Under the pieces are notes generated by a model. That model did no database searches. It worked only from the letters and a program-made list of their open reading frames with translations, and was not told the DNA's origin. DNA of 13,276 nt from Clostridiales bacterium UBA7011 (lineage in GTDB: Bacteria; Bacillota; Clostridia; Oscillospirales; Butyricicoccaceae), in NCBI GenBank assembly GCA_002449635.1, contig DJXF01000017.1:1-13276 (forward strand), read 5' to 3'. Numbering within the stretch: position 1 is the first letter of the stretch; each line of letters opens with the position of its first letter. Of this stretch, positions 6,020 through 13,171 are shown piece after piece. The position numbers and the translations under genes are program-made.

Positions 6020-8155
6020 ATGAAAACCAAAATTTTATCCGCTTTGCTTGCCGGCAGCATCCTGCTCGGGGGCACGGGCGAGCTGATGCCCAGCGCGCTG
6101 GCAACAGGCGCGGAACCGGCAGTACAGCAAACCGCGGATTATGCGCAAACCATCGCCATTCAGCCGAATGAGCTGTGGCTGGGTATCGGCGAAACCATTC
6201 AGCTGACAGCGTCTGTCCTGCCGGACAGCGCGGAAGAGCAGCTCATCTGGTCGAGCAGTGACAGCGCGGTCTGCGCGGTCGGAACAGACGGTACGGTCAC
6301 GGCACAGACCGCCGGCACCGCTGTGCTCACCGCGCAGGCAGGCAGTCTCACCGCCAGCTGCACCGTACACGTCGGCATTGCCGCACCGGTGGTTTCCGGC
6401 ATCACTGTTGACAGCACACAGCATGCCGTACTCAGCTGGACGGCGGTCAAGGGCGCAGACGGTTACCGCGTTTCCCGCCGGGCATCCGACGCCGACCCGT
6501 GGCAGGATGTGCAGACACTGACCCGGACCAGCTGGACGGACACCTCAATGACGGCACAGACCGGCTGGCAGTACGCCGTCCGCGCGTACAAGCTGCGCAA
6601 CAGCCAGACCGACGATGCACAGACATTGTGGAGCGGCTACGCACGCGCGGATGTTCCGGTATATGAACAGGCACCGGTGCTCAAAACCGCCGTCAAGCCC
6701 GCTAAGCCGTATCTGATCTCTGCCGCTGCGCTCGCGTCGGGCGGTGTCCAGATCAAGTGGAATCCGGTATCCGGCGCATCCGGCTACCGCGTTTACCGCA
6801 AAAACGGCAGCAGCTGGAAGCAGATTCACATCGTCAACGGCGCGTCCGCTTCCTCCTACACCGATTCAAATGTGACACCCGGCACGACGTATACATATTC
6901 TGTCCGCGCCTTCAGCCGCGGCGGCGGAAAGCTTCTGCTCAGCGATATGAACACCACCGGTGTTTCCGCGACCGTACCGAAGCCCAGTCCCGCACCGGTT
7001 TCCATCCCCGCACCGAAACTCGGTCAGGTTACTTCAGGCGGATATGACCGTCTGACCGTCACATGGAATACCGTCAGCCAGGCCGAGGGTTATCTGATTT
7101 ATCGCCGCACCTCTGCCGCAGAAAAGTGGAATCATATCGCCACGGTCACCGGCGGCAGCAAGACCAGCTACACCGACACCTCGGTCATCTGCGGCAAGAC
7201 ATATTATTACACGATTCGCCCGTACCGCACGGCAGACGGCGCAAAGGTTTACGGCAGCTACAATGACAGGGGCATCAGCGGCAAAGCCCTGCCGGCGACG
7301 CCGGTTCTGAAGGGCGCTTCGGCTGTCAGCCCGACCAGTGTCCGTGTGACCTGGAAGGAAGTCGCCGGTGCCAGCGGATATTATATTTACCGCAAAACCA
7401 AGGCGTCCGATTCGTGGGTTTATCTGCATTACGTTTCCGGCGGAAGCAAGACCTATTTCCTCAACACCGGTCTGACCAGCGGAACACGCTACTATTATAC
7501 GGTTGCTGCCTTCCGCAATGTATCCGGCTCCGCTGTCGTCGGCGGACGGAACAACACCGGCGTGAGCGCAACACCGCTCGCACCTGCCGCCTACAGCAAC
7601 GTCTATGCATCCTACAGCACAAAATACAATCCGGGACAGACAAACCGCACGACCAACCTGAACGTCGCGTGCAAAACCATCAACGGCACGGTCGTCAAGC
7701 CCGGAGAGACGTTCTCCTTCAACAAAAAGCTGGGCAAGCGCACACCGGATAAGGGCTACAAGCCGGCAACCATCTTTACCGGCGGCTCAGGCACCGCGCA
7801 GGAGCTCGGCGGCGGCATCTGTCAGGTCGCATCCACCATGTTCAACACCGCCCTGCTGTCCAACGTCGGCATTGCCGAGCGTCACCCGCATTCCCAGCGC
7901 GTTGCATACTGCCCGCTCGGACGCGATGCCGGTATCTACTACGGTGTAAAGGATTTCAAATTCAAAAATACAACCAGCTACAACATCAAAATCAAGGCAT
8001 GGATTTCCGACGGCACACTCACCGTCCAGTTCCTGACCACGGAGCAGGTCAAGCCGCCCGCTGTCAAGCTGACAGTCACCTATAACAGCGGCACCTACAC
8101 ACTCAAGCGTTCTGTAAACGGCGTTGTCAATTACACGACAAAAAGCCGGTATTAA
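6020..8155 (+). CDS. secreted protein with BIG2, four Fn3 repeats and a VanW domain
   Basis: The 711-residue protein has a signal peptide (about 1-30: MKTK, hydrophobic core, cleavage near SALATGA). Then come a bacterial Ig-like BIG2 domain (about 42-118; IAIQPNELWLGIGETIQLTA, GTVTAQTAGTAVLTA), four fibronectin type III-like repeats (about 121-215, 227-325, 330-424, 424-520; each with a W-x-x-V-x-G-A-x-G-Y-x-I/V-Y-R-K pattern) and a VanW domain (about 525-655). The VanW core is clear: KPGETFSFNKKLG, ELGGGICQVASTMFNTAL and ERHPHSQRV. A short beta-rich tail ends the protein. No LPXTG or SLH anchor is present. VanW occurs beside some vancomycin resistance genes and in many exported wall-associated proteins; its biochemical role is not established. 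The start follows AAAGGGGG by 11 nt; the frame stays open upstream, but the signal peptide fixes the start here. It is a lone plus-strand gene with its own promoter and terminator. Confidence 0.9.
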   Translation: MKTKILSALLAGSILLGGTGELMPSALATGAEPAVQQTADYAQTIAIQPNELWLGIGETIQLTASVLPDSAEEQLIWSSSDSAVCAVGTDGTVTAQTAGTAVLTAQAGSLTASCTVHVGIAAPVVSGITVDSTQHAVLSWTAVKGADGYRVSRRASDADPWQDVQTLTRTSWTDTSMTAQTGWQYAVRAYKLRNSQTDDAQTLWSGYARADVPVYEQAPVLKTAVKPAKPYLISAAALASGGVQIKWNPVSGASGYRVYRKNGSSWKQIHIVNGASASSYTDSNVTPGTTYTYSVRAFSRGGGKLLLSDMNTTGVSATVPKPSPAPVSIPAPKLGQVTSGGYDRLTVTWNTVSQAEGYLIYRRTSAAEKWNHIATVTGGSKTSYTDTSVICGKTYYYTIRPYRTADGAKVYGSYNDRGISGKALPATPVLKGASAVSPTSVRVTWKEVAGASGYYIYRKTKASDSWVYLHYVSGGSKTYFLNTGLTSGTRYYYTVAAFRNVSGSAVVGGRNNTGVSATPLAPAAYSNVYASYSTKYNPGQTNRTTNLNVACKTINGTVVKPGETFSFNKKLGKRTPDKGYKPATIFTGGSGTAQELGGGICQVASTMFNTALLSNVGIAERHPHSQRVAYCPLGRDAGIYYGVKDFKFKNTTSYNIKIKAWISDGTLTVQFLTTEQVKPPAVKLTVTYNSGTYTLKRSVNGVVNYTTKSRY

Positions 8156-8195
8156 AAAAAGCGAGCGGAGAACTCAGTTCTCCGCTCTTTTCTTT
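8154..8195. terminator. bidirectional intrinsic terminator
   Basis: A perfect 11-bp stem (8163-8173 with 8177-8187, GAGCGGAGAAC/GTTCTCCGCTC) closes a 3-nt loop. TTTTCTTT follows on the plus strand, and a seven-T run follows on the minus strand after two bases. It serves the VanW-type gene and the convergent MgtC pair. Confidence 0.9.
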
Positions 8196-8240
8196 GCTGT
8201 CGGCAGATGACTCTGCCGCGCTTTTTTCTCCGCAGATCCA

Positions 8241-8933
8241 TTACATCTCCTGAACAGAGACAACACCGTCGGTCTCCGCAATGCTGTGAAGCAGTTCATC
8301 CGCGCGGCAGTGCCGCGGCAGACGCAGCTTGAAGATCGAGCTGGCATCGTGTGTGTCTGTCCCCGCCGAACGGGTAATCTGCAGGTCAAGCACACTGACC
8401 TCCAGCTGCCGGAACAGCTTGAGCACCTGCTCCAAGCAGGCCGGACCTGTGTACTGTACATACAGATTTACTTCCGGCGCATGGTTGACAAGCCGGTTTT
8501 CCAGTCCGCCGAGCAGAAGCTCTGTCATAAGAATCAGAACCGTGGTGAGAATGCCGCCTTCATAGAATCCCCCGCCGAGGGAAAGCCCGATAATCGCAGA
8601 CGTCCAGAGACCCGCGGCGGTTGCCAGACCCTTTACGCGCTGGTGACGAGTGACAATGATTGTTCCGGCGCCGATAAAGCCGATGCCGGCGATCACCTGT
8701 GCACCCAATCGCGCCATATCCGTGTAATAATGCAGATTCAAATAGAGGTACTGACTGGTCAGCGTCGTCATCGCTGCTCCCAGGCAAATCAGAATATGCG
8801 TGCGAAAGCCGGCAGGGCGGCGTTTGAATGCGCGCTCCATGCCGACCGCGCCGCCGCACAGCATGGCAAGAATCAGACGGATGGCGACGGATGCCAGCGT
8901 GATCTCCCGCAGGCCGTCAAAAACAGCTAACAT
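8241..8933 (-). CDS. MgtC/SapB family membrane protein (second of pair)
   Basis: This 230-residue protein has the MgtC layout: about four to five N-terminal membrane segments (residues 1-140) and a soluble ACT-like C-terminal domain (about 150-230). Family signatures are GMERAFKRRPAGFRTHILI (written over residues about 31-49), CLGAAMTTL, AQVIAGIGFIGAGTIIV and LATAAGLWTSAIIGLSLG. MgtC proteins affect survival in low magnesium, membrane potential and ATP synthase activity in some pathogens; in gut commensals the role is not known. The ATG at 8933 is preferred: GGAGG lies 6 nt upstream, whereas the ATG at 8939 would abut it. The gene begins 15 nt after the end of the first MgtC copy, so they form an operon ending at the bidirectional terminator. 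Confidence 0.88.
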   Translation of the reverse strand: MLAVFDGLREITLASVAIRLILAMLCGGAVGMERAFKRRPAGFRTHILICLGAAMTTLTSQYLYLNLHYYTDMARLGAQVIAGIGFIGAGTIIVTRHQRVKGLATAAGLWTSAIIGLSLGGGFYEGGILTTVLILMTELLLGGLENRLVNHAPEVNLYVQYTGPACLEQVLKLFRQLEVSVLDLQITRSAGTDTHDASSIFKLRLPRHCRADELLHSIAETDGVVSVQEM

Positions 8934-8948
8934 AAACATCCTCCCCGC

Positions 8949-9674
8949 TTAAATCTCTTCAATTCGATGGATGCAGTCCAATTTGGCGAGATCGGACAGA
9001 ATCTGTGTATGTGTTTTCCGCTGCTTGATTCGAAGCGACAGAACCGCGCGCGGACCTCGTGCACGCGTTTCATTGCCGTGCCCGATCTCAATATCCTCAA
9101 TCTGTACACCCATCGCTTTCATCCTGCCGAGAATTGTTCCGATGTCGTCCATGGATTCAAATTCCGTATAGATGTTGAGCACCTTTGCATTGTCCTGAAT
9201 GCGTGCGTCAATCAGCGGAAAAACACTGATGCAGATAAAAATCAAAACAAACGCCAGAATGACACATTCATAAAATCCCGCGCCGACAGCAAGTCCCATG
9301 CAGGCGGAAGCCCACAGACCGGCAGCCGTTGTCAATCCCCTGACCTGCTGACGGCCGGTGACAACAATGGTGCCTGCACCGAGAAAACCGATGCCGTTGA
9401 TGACCTGCGCGCCAAAGCGGGAGACATCCGAGCGCAGACCGATTTCCTCAGCCAGCGCTGCCCAGCGGGTGGTAAGCATGGCGTATTCGTACTGGCTGAG
9501 CAGCATGGTCAGGGCGGCACCGAGGCACACCAGTATATATGTTCGGAAACCGGCGGGACGGCGCTTGCGCTCACGCTCCAGACCGATCATGCCGCCGCTG
9601 AGCATCGCCAGCACAAGGCGCAGTACAACCGATGCAAAATGAAATTCACGCAAATAATCCAGTTGGGCAATCAT
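8949..9674 (-). CDS. MgtC/SapB family membrane protein (first of pair)
   Basis: This 241-residue protein is a paralogue of the next gene. Shared signatures are GLERERKRRPAGFRTYILV (about residues 31-49), CLGAALTMLLSQYEYA, AQVINGIGFLGAGTIVV and LTTAAGLWASACMGLAVGAGFYE. It has about five membrane segments, then an ACT-like C-terminal domain (about 160-241; NIYTEFESMDDIGTILGRM, CIHRIEEI at the end). Between the second and third segments it carries an insertion of about 12 residues (TTRWAALAEEIGLRSDVS) that is shorter in the partner. The ATG at 9674 has AAGGAG 8 nt upstream; the in-frame ATG at 9710 lacks such a site. Transcription likely starts at the extended -10 promoter near 9740. Whether the pair acts as a hetero-oligomer is inference. 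Confidence 0.88.
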   Translation of the reverse strand: MIAQLDYLREFHFASVVLRLVLAMLSGGMIGLERERKRRPAGFRTYILVCLGAALTMLLSQYEYAMLTTRWAALAEEIGLRSDVSRFGAQVINGIGFLGAGTIVVTGRQQVRGLTTAAGLWASACMGLAVGAGFYECVILAFVLIFICISVFPLIDARIQDNAKVLNIYTEFESMDDIGTILGRMKAMGVQIEDIEIGHGNETRARGPRAVLSLRIKQRKTHTQILSDLAKLDCIHRIEEI

Positions 9675-9738
9675 CCCGCACGCTCCTTTCCTCCCTGTCC
9701 GTTTCCTCACTCCTTCTGTCGAAGTGTGATCTATATTC

Positions 9739-9747
9739 AGTATAGCA
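9739..9747 (-). promoter_or_regulatory. extended -10 promoter of the MgtC operon
   Basis: On the minus strand TGCTATACT (9739-9747) is a good extended -10 element. No -35 box is recognisable at the usual spacing. The leader would be about 58 nt. Confidence 0.5.
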
Positions 9748-9871
9748 CAACAAGCTGTTCCCGTGTGCGGAGCGCGGAAAGAAATGCTTCACAAAAAATG
9801 TCAGAGAAAACTGTCAGAAATGTGCAGGAAACCGCGCCGCACCGCTCATTGTTTGCGTCCGGATGCGGGCA

Positions 9872-9894
9872 TTTTTTGTGCTGCGCACAAAAAA
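9872..9894. repeat. short A/T-flanked inverted repeat
   Basis: TTTTTTGTGC (9872-9881) is followed after three bases by its perfect complement GCACAAAAAA (9885-9894). It overlaps the U-tract of the tRNA-Ser terminator and could act as a back-up terminator hairpin. Confidence 0.5.
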
Positions 9895-9929
9895 AGAAGA
9901 AAGCCTTTATCTCGCGATAAAGGCTTTCT
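9889..9929 (-). terminator. intrinsic terminator of tRNA-Ser
   Basis: A perfect 14-bp stem (9898-9911 with 9916-9929) closes a 4-nt loop and is followed on the minus strand by TCTTTTTTT. It begins 3 nt beyond the encoded CCA end. Confidence 0.92.
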
Positions 9930-9932
9930 CAA

Positions 9933-10023
9933 TGGCGGAGAGTCAGGGATTTGAACCCTGGGTACGCTCATCACGCACACACGATTTCCAGTCGTGCGCC
10001 TTCGACCACTCAGCCAACTCTCC
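9933..10023 (-). tRNA. tRNA-Ser(GGA)
   Basis: The 91-nt class II tRNA has a 7-bp acceptor stem (GGAGAGT with ACTCTCC), discriminator G and an encoded CCA. The anticodon stem is CACGA/TCGTG with loop CTGGAAA, so the anticodon is GGA (reads UCC/UCU). A long variable arm follows. The T-arm is CAGGG-TTCAAAT-CCCTG. All stems pair correctly. Confidence 0.96.
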
Positions 10024-10060
10024 ATTGTTCTTTTGTGCCGCTGTCTCAGCAACGAATAAT

Positions 10061-10089
10061 ATTATACTCAACGCAGACCAATTCGTCAA
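10061..10089 (-). promoter_or_regulatory. promoter of tRNA-Ser
   Basis: On the minus strand TTGACG (10084-10089) is 17 nt from a perfect TATAAT (10061-10066), about 37 nt before the mature 5' end. Confidence 0.88.
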
Positions 10090-10129
10090 GTGGTTTTTCA
10101 GATTTTTTTGAAAAATTCTGCTGAATCAA

Positions 10130-10159
10130 CAGGCAGCCGGCTTGTGTGCCGGCTGCCTG
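10130..10159 (-). terminator. probable terminator of the typA-ridA operon
   Basis: A perfect 12-bp GC-rich stem (CAGGCAGCCGGC with GCCGGCTGCCTG) closes a 6-nt loop, 15 nt beyond the ridA stop. On the minus strand it is followed only by TTGATT, then a T5 run about 14 nt further on, so the U-tract is imperfect. Confidence 0.6.
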
Positions 10160-10174
10160 CAGCTCATACCGTTT

Positions 10175-10552
10175 TTATTTGATGCAAATGGTCTCGACCT
10201 CGAGCTTGGCGCCCTTCGGCAGACCTGCGACGGCGAAGCAGGAGCGCGCCGGAGCGGCATCCGGAAAATACTTCGCATAGACAGCGTTAAACGCGGCAAA
10301 ATCCGCGAGATCTGCAAGGAAACAGGTGGTTTTGACCACATTGGCATACGTCAGACCGGCGGCCTCGAGAATCGCGCCGATGTTCTTCATGACCTGTTCC
10401 GCCTGCTCCTCAATGGTTGTGCCCTCTACCTCTCCGGTTGCCGGATTGATCGGAATCTGACCGGATGTGAACAGGAAGCCGTCTGTCTCGATCGCCTGCG
10501 AATACGGACCGATTGCCGCCGGTGCGTTCGACGTGGAAATGGCCTTTTTCAT
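10175..10552 (-). CDS. ridA: RidA family enamine/imine deaminase
   Basis: RidA hydrolyses reactive enamines and imines, such as 2-aminoacrylate made by PLP-dependent dehydratases, to keto acids and ammonia in the cytoplasm, usually as a trimer. The 125-residue length is standard. Visible family signatures are AIGPYSQAI (residues 13-21), FTSGQIPINPATGE (28-41), NVVKTTCFLADLADF (71-85) and AVAGLPKGAKLEVE (107-120). The active-site arginine (R103 in APARS) and glutamate (E120) are in place. The ATG at 10552 lies 9 nt after GGAGG and 15 nt after the typA stop, so it is probably translated from the typA transcript. No functional link between TypA and RidA is known to me; the pairing may be only positional. 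Confidence 0.95.
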   Translation of the reverse strand: MKKAISTSNAPAAIGPYSQAIETDGFLFTSGQIPINPATGEVEGTTIEEQAEQVMKNIGAILEAAGLTYANVVKTTCFLADLADFAAFNAVYAKYFPDAAPARSCFAVAGLPKGAKLEVETICIK

Positions 10553-10567
10553 AAGTGTCTCCCTCCG

Positions 10568-12388
10568 TTATTTGCTGCCCTTGAGCTTTTTCATGCGCTC
10601 GGTGTTGGAAAGAATCGTCTTGCGCATGCGAACGCTCTTCGGTGTAATCTCGATCAGTTCGTCGTCACTGATGAACTCCATCGCCTCTTCAATGGACATA
10701 ATGCGCGGCGGGATCAGGCGCAGTGCGTCGTCCGAACCGGACGCGCGCATATTGGTCAGCTGCTTTTTCTTGCAGACATTAACCGCCATATCCTCATTCT
10801 TGGGGGATGCACCGACGATCATACCTTCGTAAACCTCTGTGCCTGCGCCGATAAACAGCTGTCCGCGCTCCTGCGCATTGAACAGACCGTAAGCGACCGC
10901 TGTGCCGGTTTCAAACGCAATCAGCGAACCGGTGGACCGCTTGGCGATTTCGCCCTTGTACGGCTGATATTCATAAAAGACAGAGCTGAGAATGCCCTCG
11001 CCGCGCGTGTCGGTCAGGAACTGATTTTTATAGCCGAACAGGCCGCGCGCCGGAACAAGGAACTCGACACGCATGCGGTCGCCCTGCGGCGCCATACGCT
11101 GCAATTCGCCCTTGCGCGCACCCATCTTCTCCATGACAGAGCCGAGAGCATCCGCCGGAACATCTGCAACCATGCGCTCAACCGGCTCATAGCGCTTGCC
11201 GTCGATCATTTTATACAGCGCGCGGGGTGCGCCGACCTGGAATTCATAGCCCTCGCGGCGCAGCGTCTCAATCAGAATGGAAAGGTGCATCTCGCCGCGT
11301 CCCGCGACGCGGAAGGTGTCGGTGTTTTCCGTCTCGTGCACACGCAGAGAGACATCCTTGAGCAGCTCGCGGTGCAGACGCTCGCGCAGCTGACGGGAGG
11401 TGACATATTTGCCCTCGCGTCCGGCAAACGGCGAATCGTTGACCGAGAAATACATCTCAACGGTCGGCTCGGAAATTTTGACAAACGGCAGCGGCTTGGG
11501 GTTGTCCGGTGTGCACAGCGTATCGCCGATGGTGACGTTCTCGATGCCGGAAACACAGATGATATCACCTGCTGAAATTTCCTCTACCGGCGTATGACCC
11601 AGGCTGTCGATGGTGTACATCGAGGCAACCTTTGCCTTGTACGGATCGGCATGGTGGTTGTAGTTGCACACCGTGACTTCCTGCCCGACATGCATGGTGC
11701 CGCGCTCGACACGGCCGACTGCGATGCGGCCGACATAGTCGTTGTAATCAATGGAGGAGACCAGCATCTGCAGATCGCCGTCCGGATCGACATGCGGCGC
11801 GGGAATGTGGTTCAAAATGGTCTCAAACAGCGGAACGAGATCCTTGCCCGGCGTATTCGGCGAAAGGGTTGCCGTGCCGTCCCGTCCGGAGCAATACAGA
11901 ATCGGGCTGTCCAGCTGCTCATCATTTGCGTCGAGCGTGAGCAGCAGCTCCAGCACCTCATCGCCGACATCAGCCAGACGCGCATCCGGACGGTCGATCT
12001 TATTGACAACAATGATGATCTTATGACCGAATTCGAGCGCCTTTTCCAGAACAAAACGGGTCTGCGGCATCGGTCCCTCAAACGCATCGACGAGCAGAAT
12101 AACGCCGTCTACCATTTTGAGAATGCGCTCTACCTCGCCGGAAAAGTCCGCATGTCCCGGTGTGTCCACGATGTTGATTTTGGTGTCCTTATAATGAACG
12201 GATGTGTTCTTTGCCAGAATCGTGATGCCGCGCTCGCGTTCCAGGTCATTGCTGTCCATGACACGCTCTTCTACGACCTGATTTTTGCGGAATGCGCCGC
12301 CCTGCTTGAGCATCTGGTCGACCAGTGTTGTCTTTCCGTGATCGACGTGCGCGATGATGGCAATGTTTCTCAAATCATTTCTGACCAT
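10568..12388 (-). CDS. typA: ribosome-associated GTPase TypA/BipA
   Basis: TypA is a translational GTPase of the EF-G type that binds ribosomes and supports 50S assembly and growth under stress. The 606-residue protein has all G motifs: AHVDHGKTT (residues 13-21), RGITI in the switch I region (about 54-58), DTPGHADF (about 74-81) and NKIDRPDA (about 128-135). They are followed by an EF-Tu-like beta-barrel domain, EF-G III/V-like domains (EISEPT-type KISEPTVEMYF; RGEMHLSILIETLRREG; FLVPARGLFGYKNQFLTDTRG) and the TypA-specific C-terminal domain ending with basic residues. The ATG at 12388 is chosen because GGAGG lies 6 nt upstream and the GTPase domain begins at once; a longer in-frame extension to 12499 crosses the promoter and is not coding. 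A small CGCAT/ATGCG hairpin (12403-12416) sits just before the ribosome binding site. ridA follows in the same unit. Confidence 0.97.
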   Translation of the reverse strand: MVRNDLRNIAIIAHVDHGKTTLVDQMLKQGGAFRKNQVVEERVMDSNDLERERGITILAKNTSVHYKDTKINIVDTPGHADFSGEVERILKMVDGVILLVDAFEGPMPQTRFVLEKALEFGHKIIIVVNKIDRPDARLADVGDEVLELLLTLDANDEQLDSPILYCSGRDGTATLSPNTPGKDLVPLFETILNHIPAPHVDPDGDLQMLVSSIDYNDYVGRIAVGRVERGTMHVGQEVTVCNYNHHADPYKAKVASMYTIDSLGHTPVEEISAGDIICVSGIENVTIGDTLCTPDNPKPLPFVKISEPTVEMYFSVNDSPFAGREGKYVTSRQLRERLHRELLKDVSLRVHETENTDTFRVAGRGEMHLSILIETLRREGYEFQVGAPRALYKMIDGKRYEPVERMVADVPADALGSVMEKMGARKGELQRMAPQGDRMRVEFLVPARGLFGYKNQFLTDTRGEGILSSVFYEYQPYKGEIAKRSTGSLIAFETGTAVAYGLFNAQERGQLFIGAGTEVYEGMIVGASPKNEDMAVNVCKKKQLTNMRASGSDDALRLIPPRIMSIEEAMEFISDDELIEITPKSVRMRKTILSNTERMKKLKGSK

Positions 12389-12454
12389 AAAGATCCTCCA
12401 AACGCATAAAAATGCGAAAACCGTTAAAACTTTAGGAATATTGATACGGATTTT

Positions 12455-12499
12455 ATTATACGCCCTGTCCCATTGTATTTCTATCCCCGATATCATCAA
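12455..12499 (-). promoter_or_regulatory. promoter region of typA-ridA
   Basis: On the minus strand TTGATG (12494-12499) is 16 nt from TACAAT (12472-12477). A second perfect TATAAT (12455-12460) lies 11 nt further down but lacks a good -35 box. Either would give a leader of about 60-80 nt. Confidence 0.55.
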
Positions 12500-12549
12500 A
12501 ATTTTCTCTGTTTTTATTCATTTTTTCAGGAAGATTTTCAAAGTTTTCC

Positions 12550-12578
12550 TTGACAAGCCGCCGGATTATGCGTATAAT
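12550..12578 (+). promoter_or_regulatory. perfect consensus promoter of the tRNA-Gln pair
   Basis: TTGACA (12550-12555) is 17 nt from TATAAT (12573-12578), matching the SigA consensus at all twelve positions and ideal spacing. It lies about 36 nt before the first tRNA-Gln. Confidence 0.93.
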
Positions 12579-12614
12579 AATATTCGCTGGTTCGATAGGA
12601 TACAGCATTCATAT

Positions 12615-12688
12615 TGCCGAATTGTGTAAGGGTAGCACGACAGACTCTGACTCTGTTTGTGAGGGTTCGAATCCTTCTTCGGCAACCA
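12615..12688 (+). tRNA. tRNA-Gln(CUG), copy 1
   Basis: The 74-nt tRNA has acceptor stem TGCCGAA/TTCGGCA, discriminator A and an encoded CCA. The anticodon stem is ACAGA/TCTGT with loop CTCTGAC, so the anticodon is CUG (reads CAG). The U1-A72 pair is usual for tRNA-Gln. The T-stem contains one G-U wobble. Confidence 0.93.
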
Positions 12689-12691
12689 TAC

Positions 12692-12765
12692 TGCCGAATT
12701 GTGTAAGGGTAGCACGACAGACTCTGACTCTGTTTGTGAGGGTTCGAATCCTTCTTCGGCAACCA
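12692..12765 (+). tRNA. tRNA-Gln(CUG), copy 2
   Basis: This copy is identical to the first over all 74 nt and follows it after only three bases (TAC). Both would be cut from one transcript that ends at the terminator just downstream. Confidence 0.93.
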
Positions 12766-12769
12766 CTCC

Positions 12770-12805
12770 AAACCGCTTGAAGCATTTGTTTCGAGCGGTT
12801 TTTTT
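12770..12805 (+). terminator. intrinsic terminator of the tRNA-Gln pair
   Basis: A 12-bp stem with one G-T pair (12770-12781 with 12790-12801) closes an 8-nt loop and is followed by a run of T. It starts 5 nt after the second CCA end. Confidence 0.9.
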
Positions 12806-13012
12806 GTTTTCACAAAATCCTTATTTCCGGTTATCGCGAAACGACGAGTCTAAGAACCGCAGCGCCGCCGCAGGTGCAGATATTCCCGCCGACATTGACG
12901 CAAGGCGGACGGAAATCATGCGCGCGGAGTACGACAAAAATACGACAAAAGAGAGCCAACAGCAGGCAGCACACTGCGGAGCGCAAAAAACGAAATGTCC
13001 GAAAAAGTGCAG
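12806..13012. other. gene-poor spacer between convergent tRNA units
   Basis: These roughly 200 nt lie between the tRNA-Gln and tRNA-Tyr terminators. No ORF with a ribosome binding site, promoter or RNA is recognised. One plus-strand frame (about 12840-12960) reads protein-like, including DIDARRTEIMRAEYDK and NTTKE, without its own start. It also holds the short direct repeat TACGACAAAA (twice, near 12928-12949). It may be the decayed end of a gene or simple spacer. Confidence 0.4.
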
Positions 13013-13046
13013 AAAAAAGCCTGAATCTCGTTGGATTCAGGCTTTT
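13013..13046 (-). terminator. intrinsic terminator of tRNA-Tyr
   Basis: A perfect 13-bp stem (13015-13027 with 13034-13046) closes a 6-nt loop and gives a run of six T on the minus strand, 5 nt beyond the CCA end of tRNA-Tyr. Confidence 0.9.
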
Positions 13047-13051
13047 CCTAT

Positions 13052-13136
13052 TGGTGGGAGGTGGTGGATTCGAACCACCGAAGTCGTTGACAACAGATTT
13101 ACAGTCTGCTCCCTTTGGCCGCTCGGGAATCTGCCC
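13052..13136 (-). tRNA. tRNA-Tyr(GUA) with a mispaired acceptor stem
   Basis: The body is a standard 85-nt class II tRNA-Tyr: CCCGAGCGGCCAAAGGG D-arm region, anticodon stem-loop CAGA-CTGTAAA-TCTG with anticodon GUA, a variable arm, T-arm GGTGG-TTCGAAT-CCACC, and ACCTCCC-A-CCA at the 3' end. The 5' strand of the acceptor stem reads GGGCAGA, whereas GGGAGGT is needed to pair. Positions 4, 5 and 7 are mismatched, so only four of seven pairs form. The gene may be a chimera or damaged copy. Confidence 0.8.
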
Positions 13137-13143
13137 ATATTAT

Positions 13144-13168
13144 TGGAGCTGGTGAACGGACTCGAACC
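13144..13168 (-). pseudogene. 3' end of tRNA-Thr (truncated; possible attachment site)
   Basis: On the minus strand the 25 nt from the T-loop to the end (GGTTCGAGTCCGTT, then CACCAGC, T, CCA) match the 3' part of a clostridial tRNA-Thr, which usually lies before tRNA-Tyr in such arrays. The D-arm, anticodon arm and the expected 5' GCTGGTG are missing from the remaining 108 nt. The pairing partner in the T-stem is also wrong (AGGGG instead of AACGG). Homology therefore stops within the T-arm, the usual crossover point of tyrosine integrases. Confidence 0.55.
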
Positions 13169-13171
13169 CCT

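Noticed and set aside
10142..11575. 477-codon plus-strand open frame
   Set aside because: It is antisense to ridA and typA, both of which are unmistakable.
12389..12499. N-terminal extension of TypA
   Set aside because: It crosses the promoter elements and lacks a ribosome binding site; the family starts at MVRNDLRN.
12615..12765. Direct repeat that could suggest a CRISPR or repeat array
   Set aside because: The two units are complete tRNA-Gln genes.
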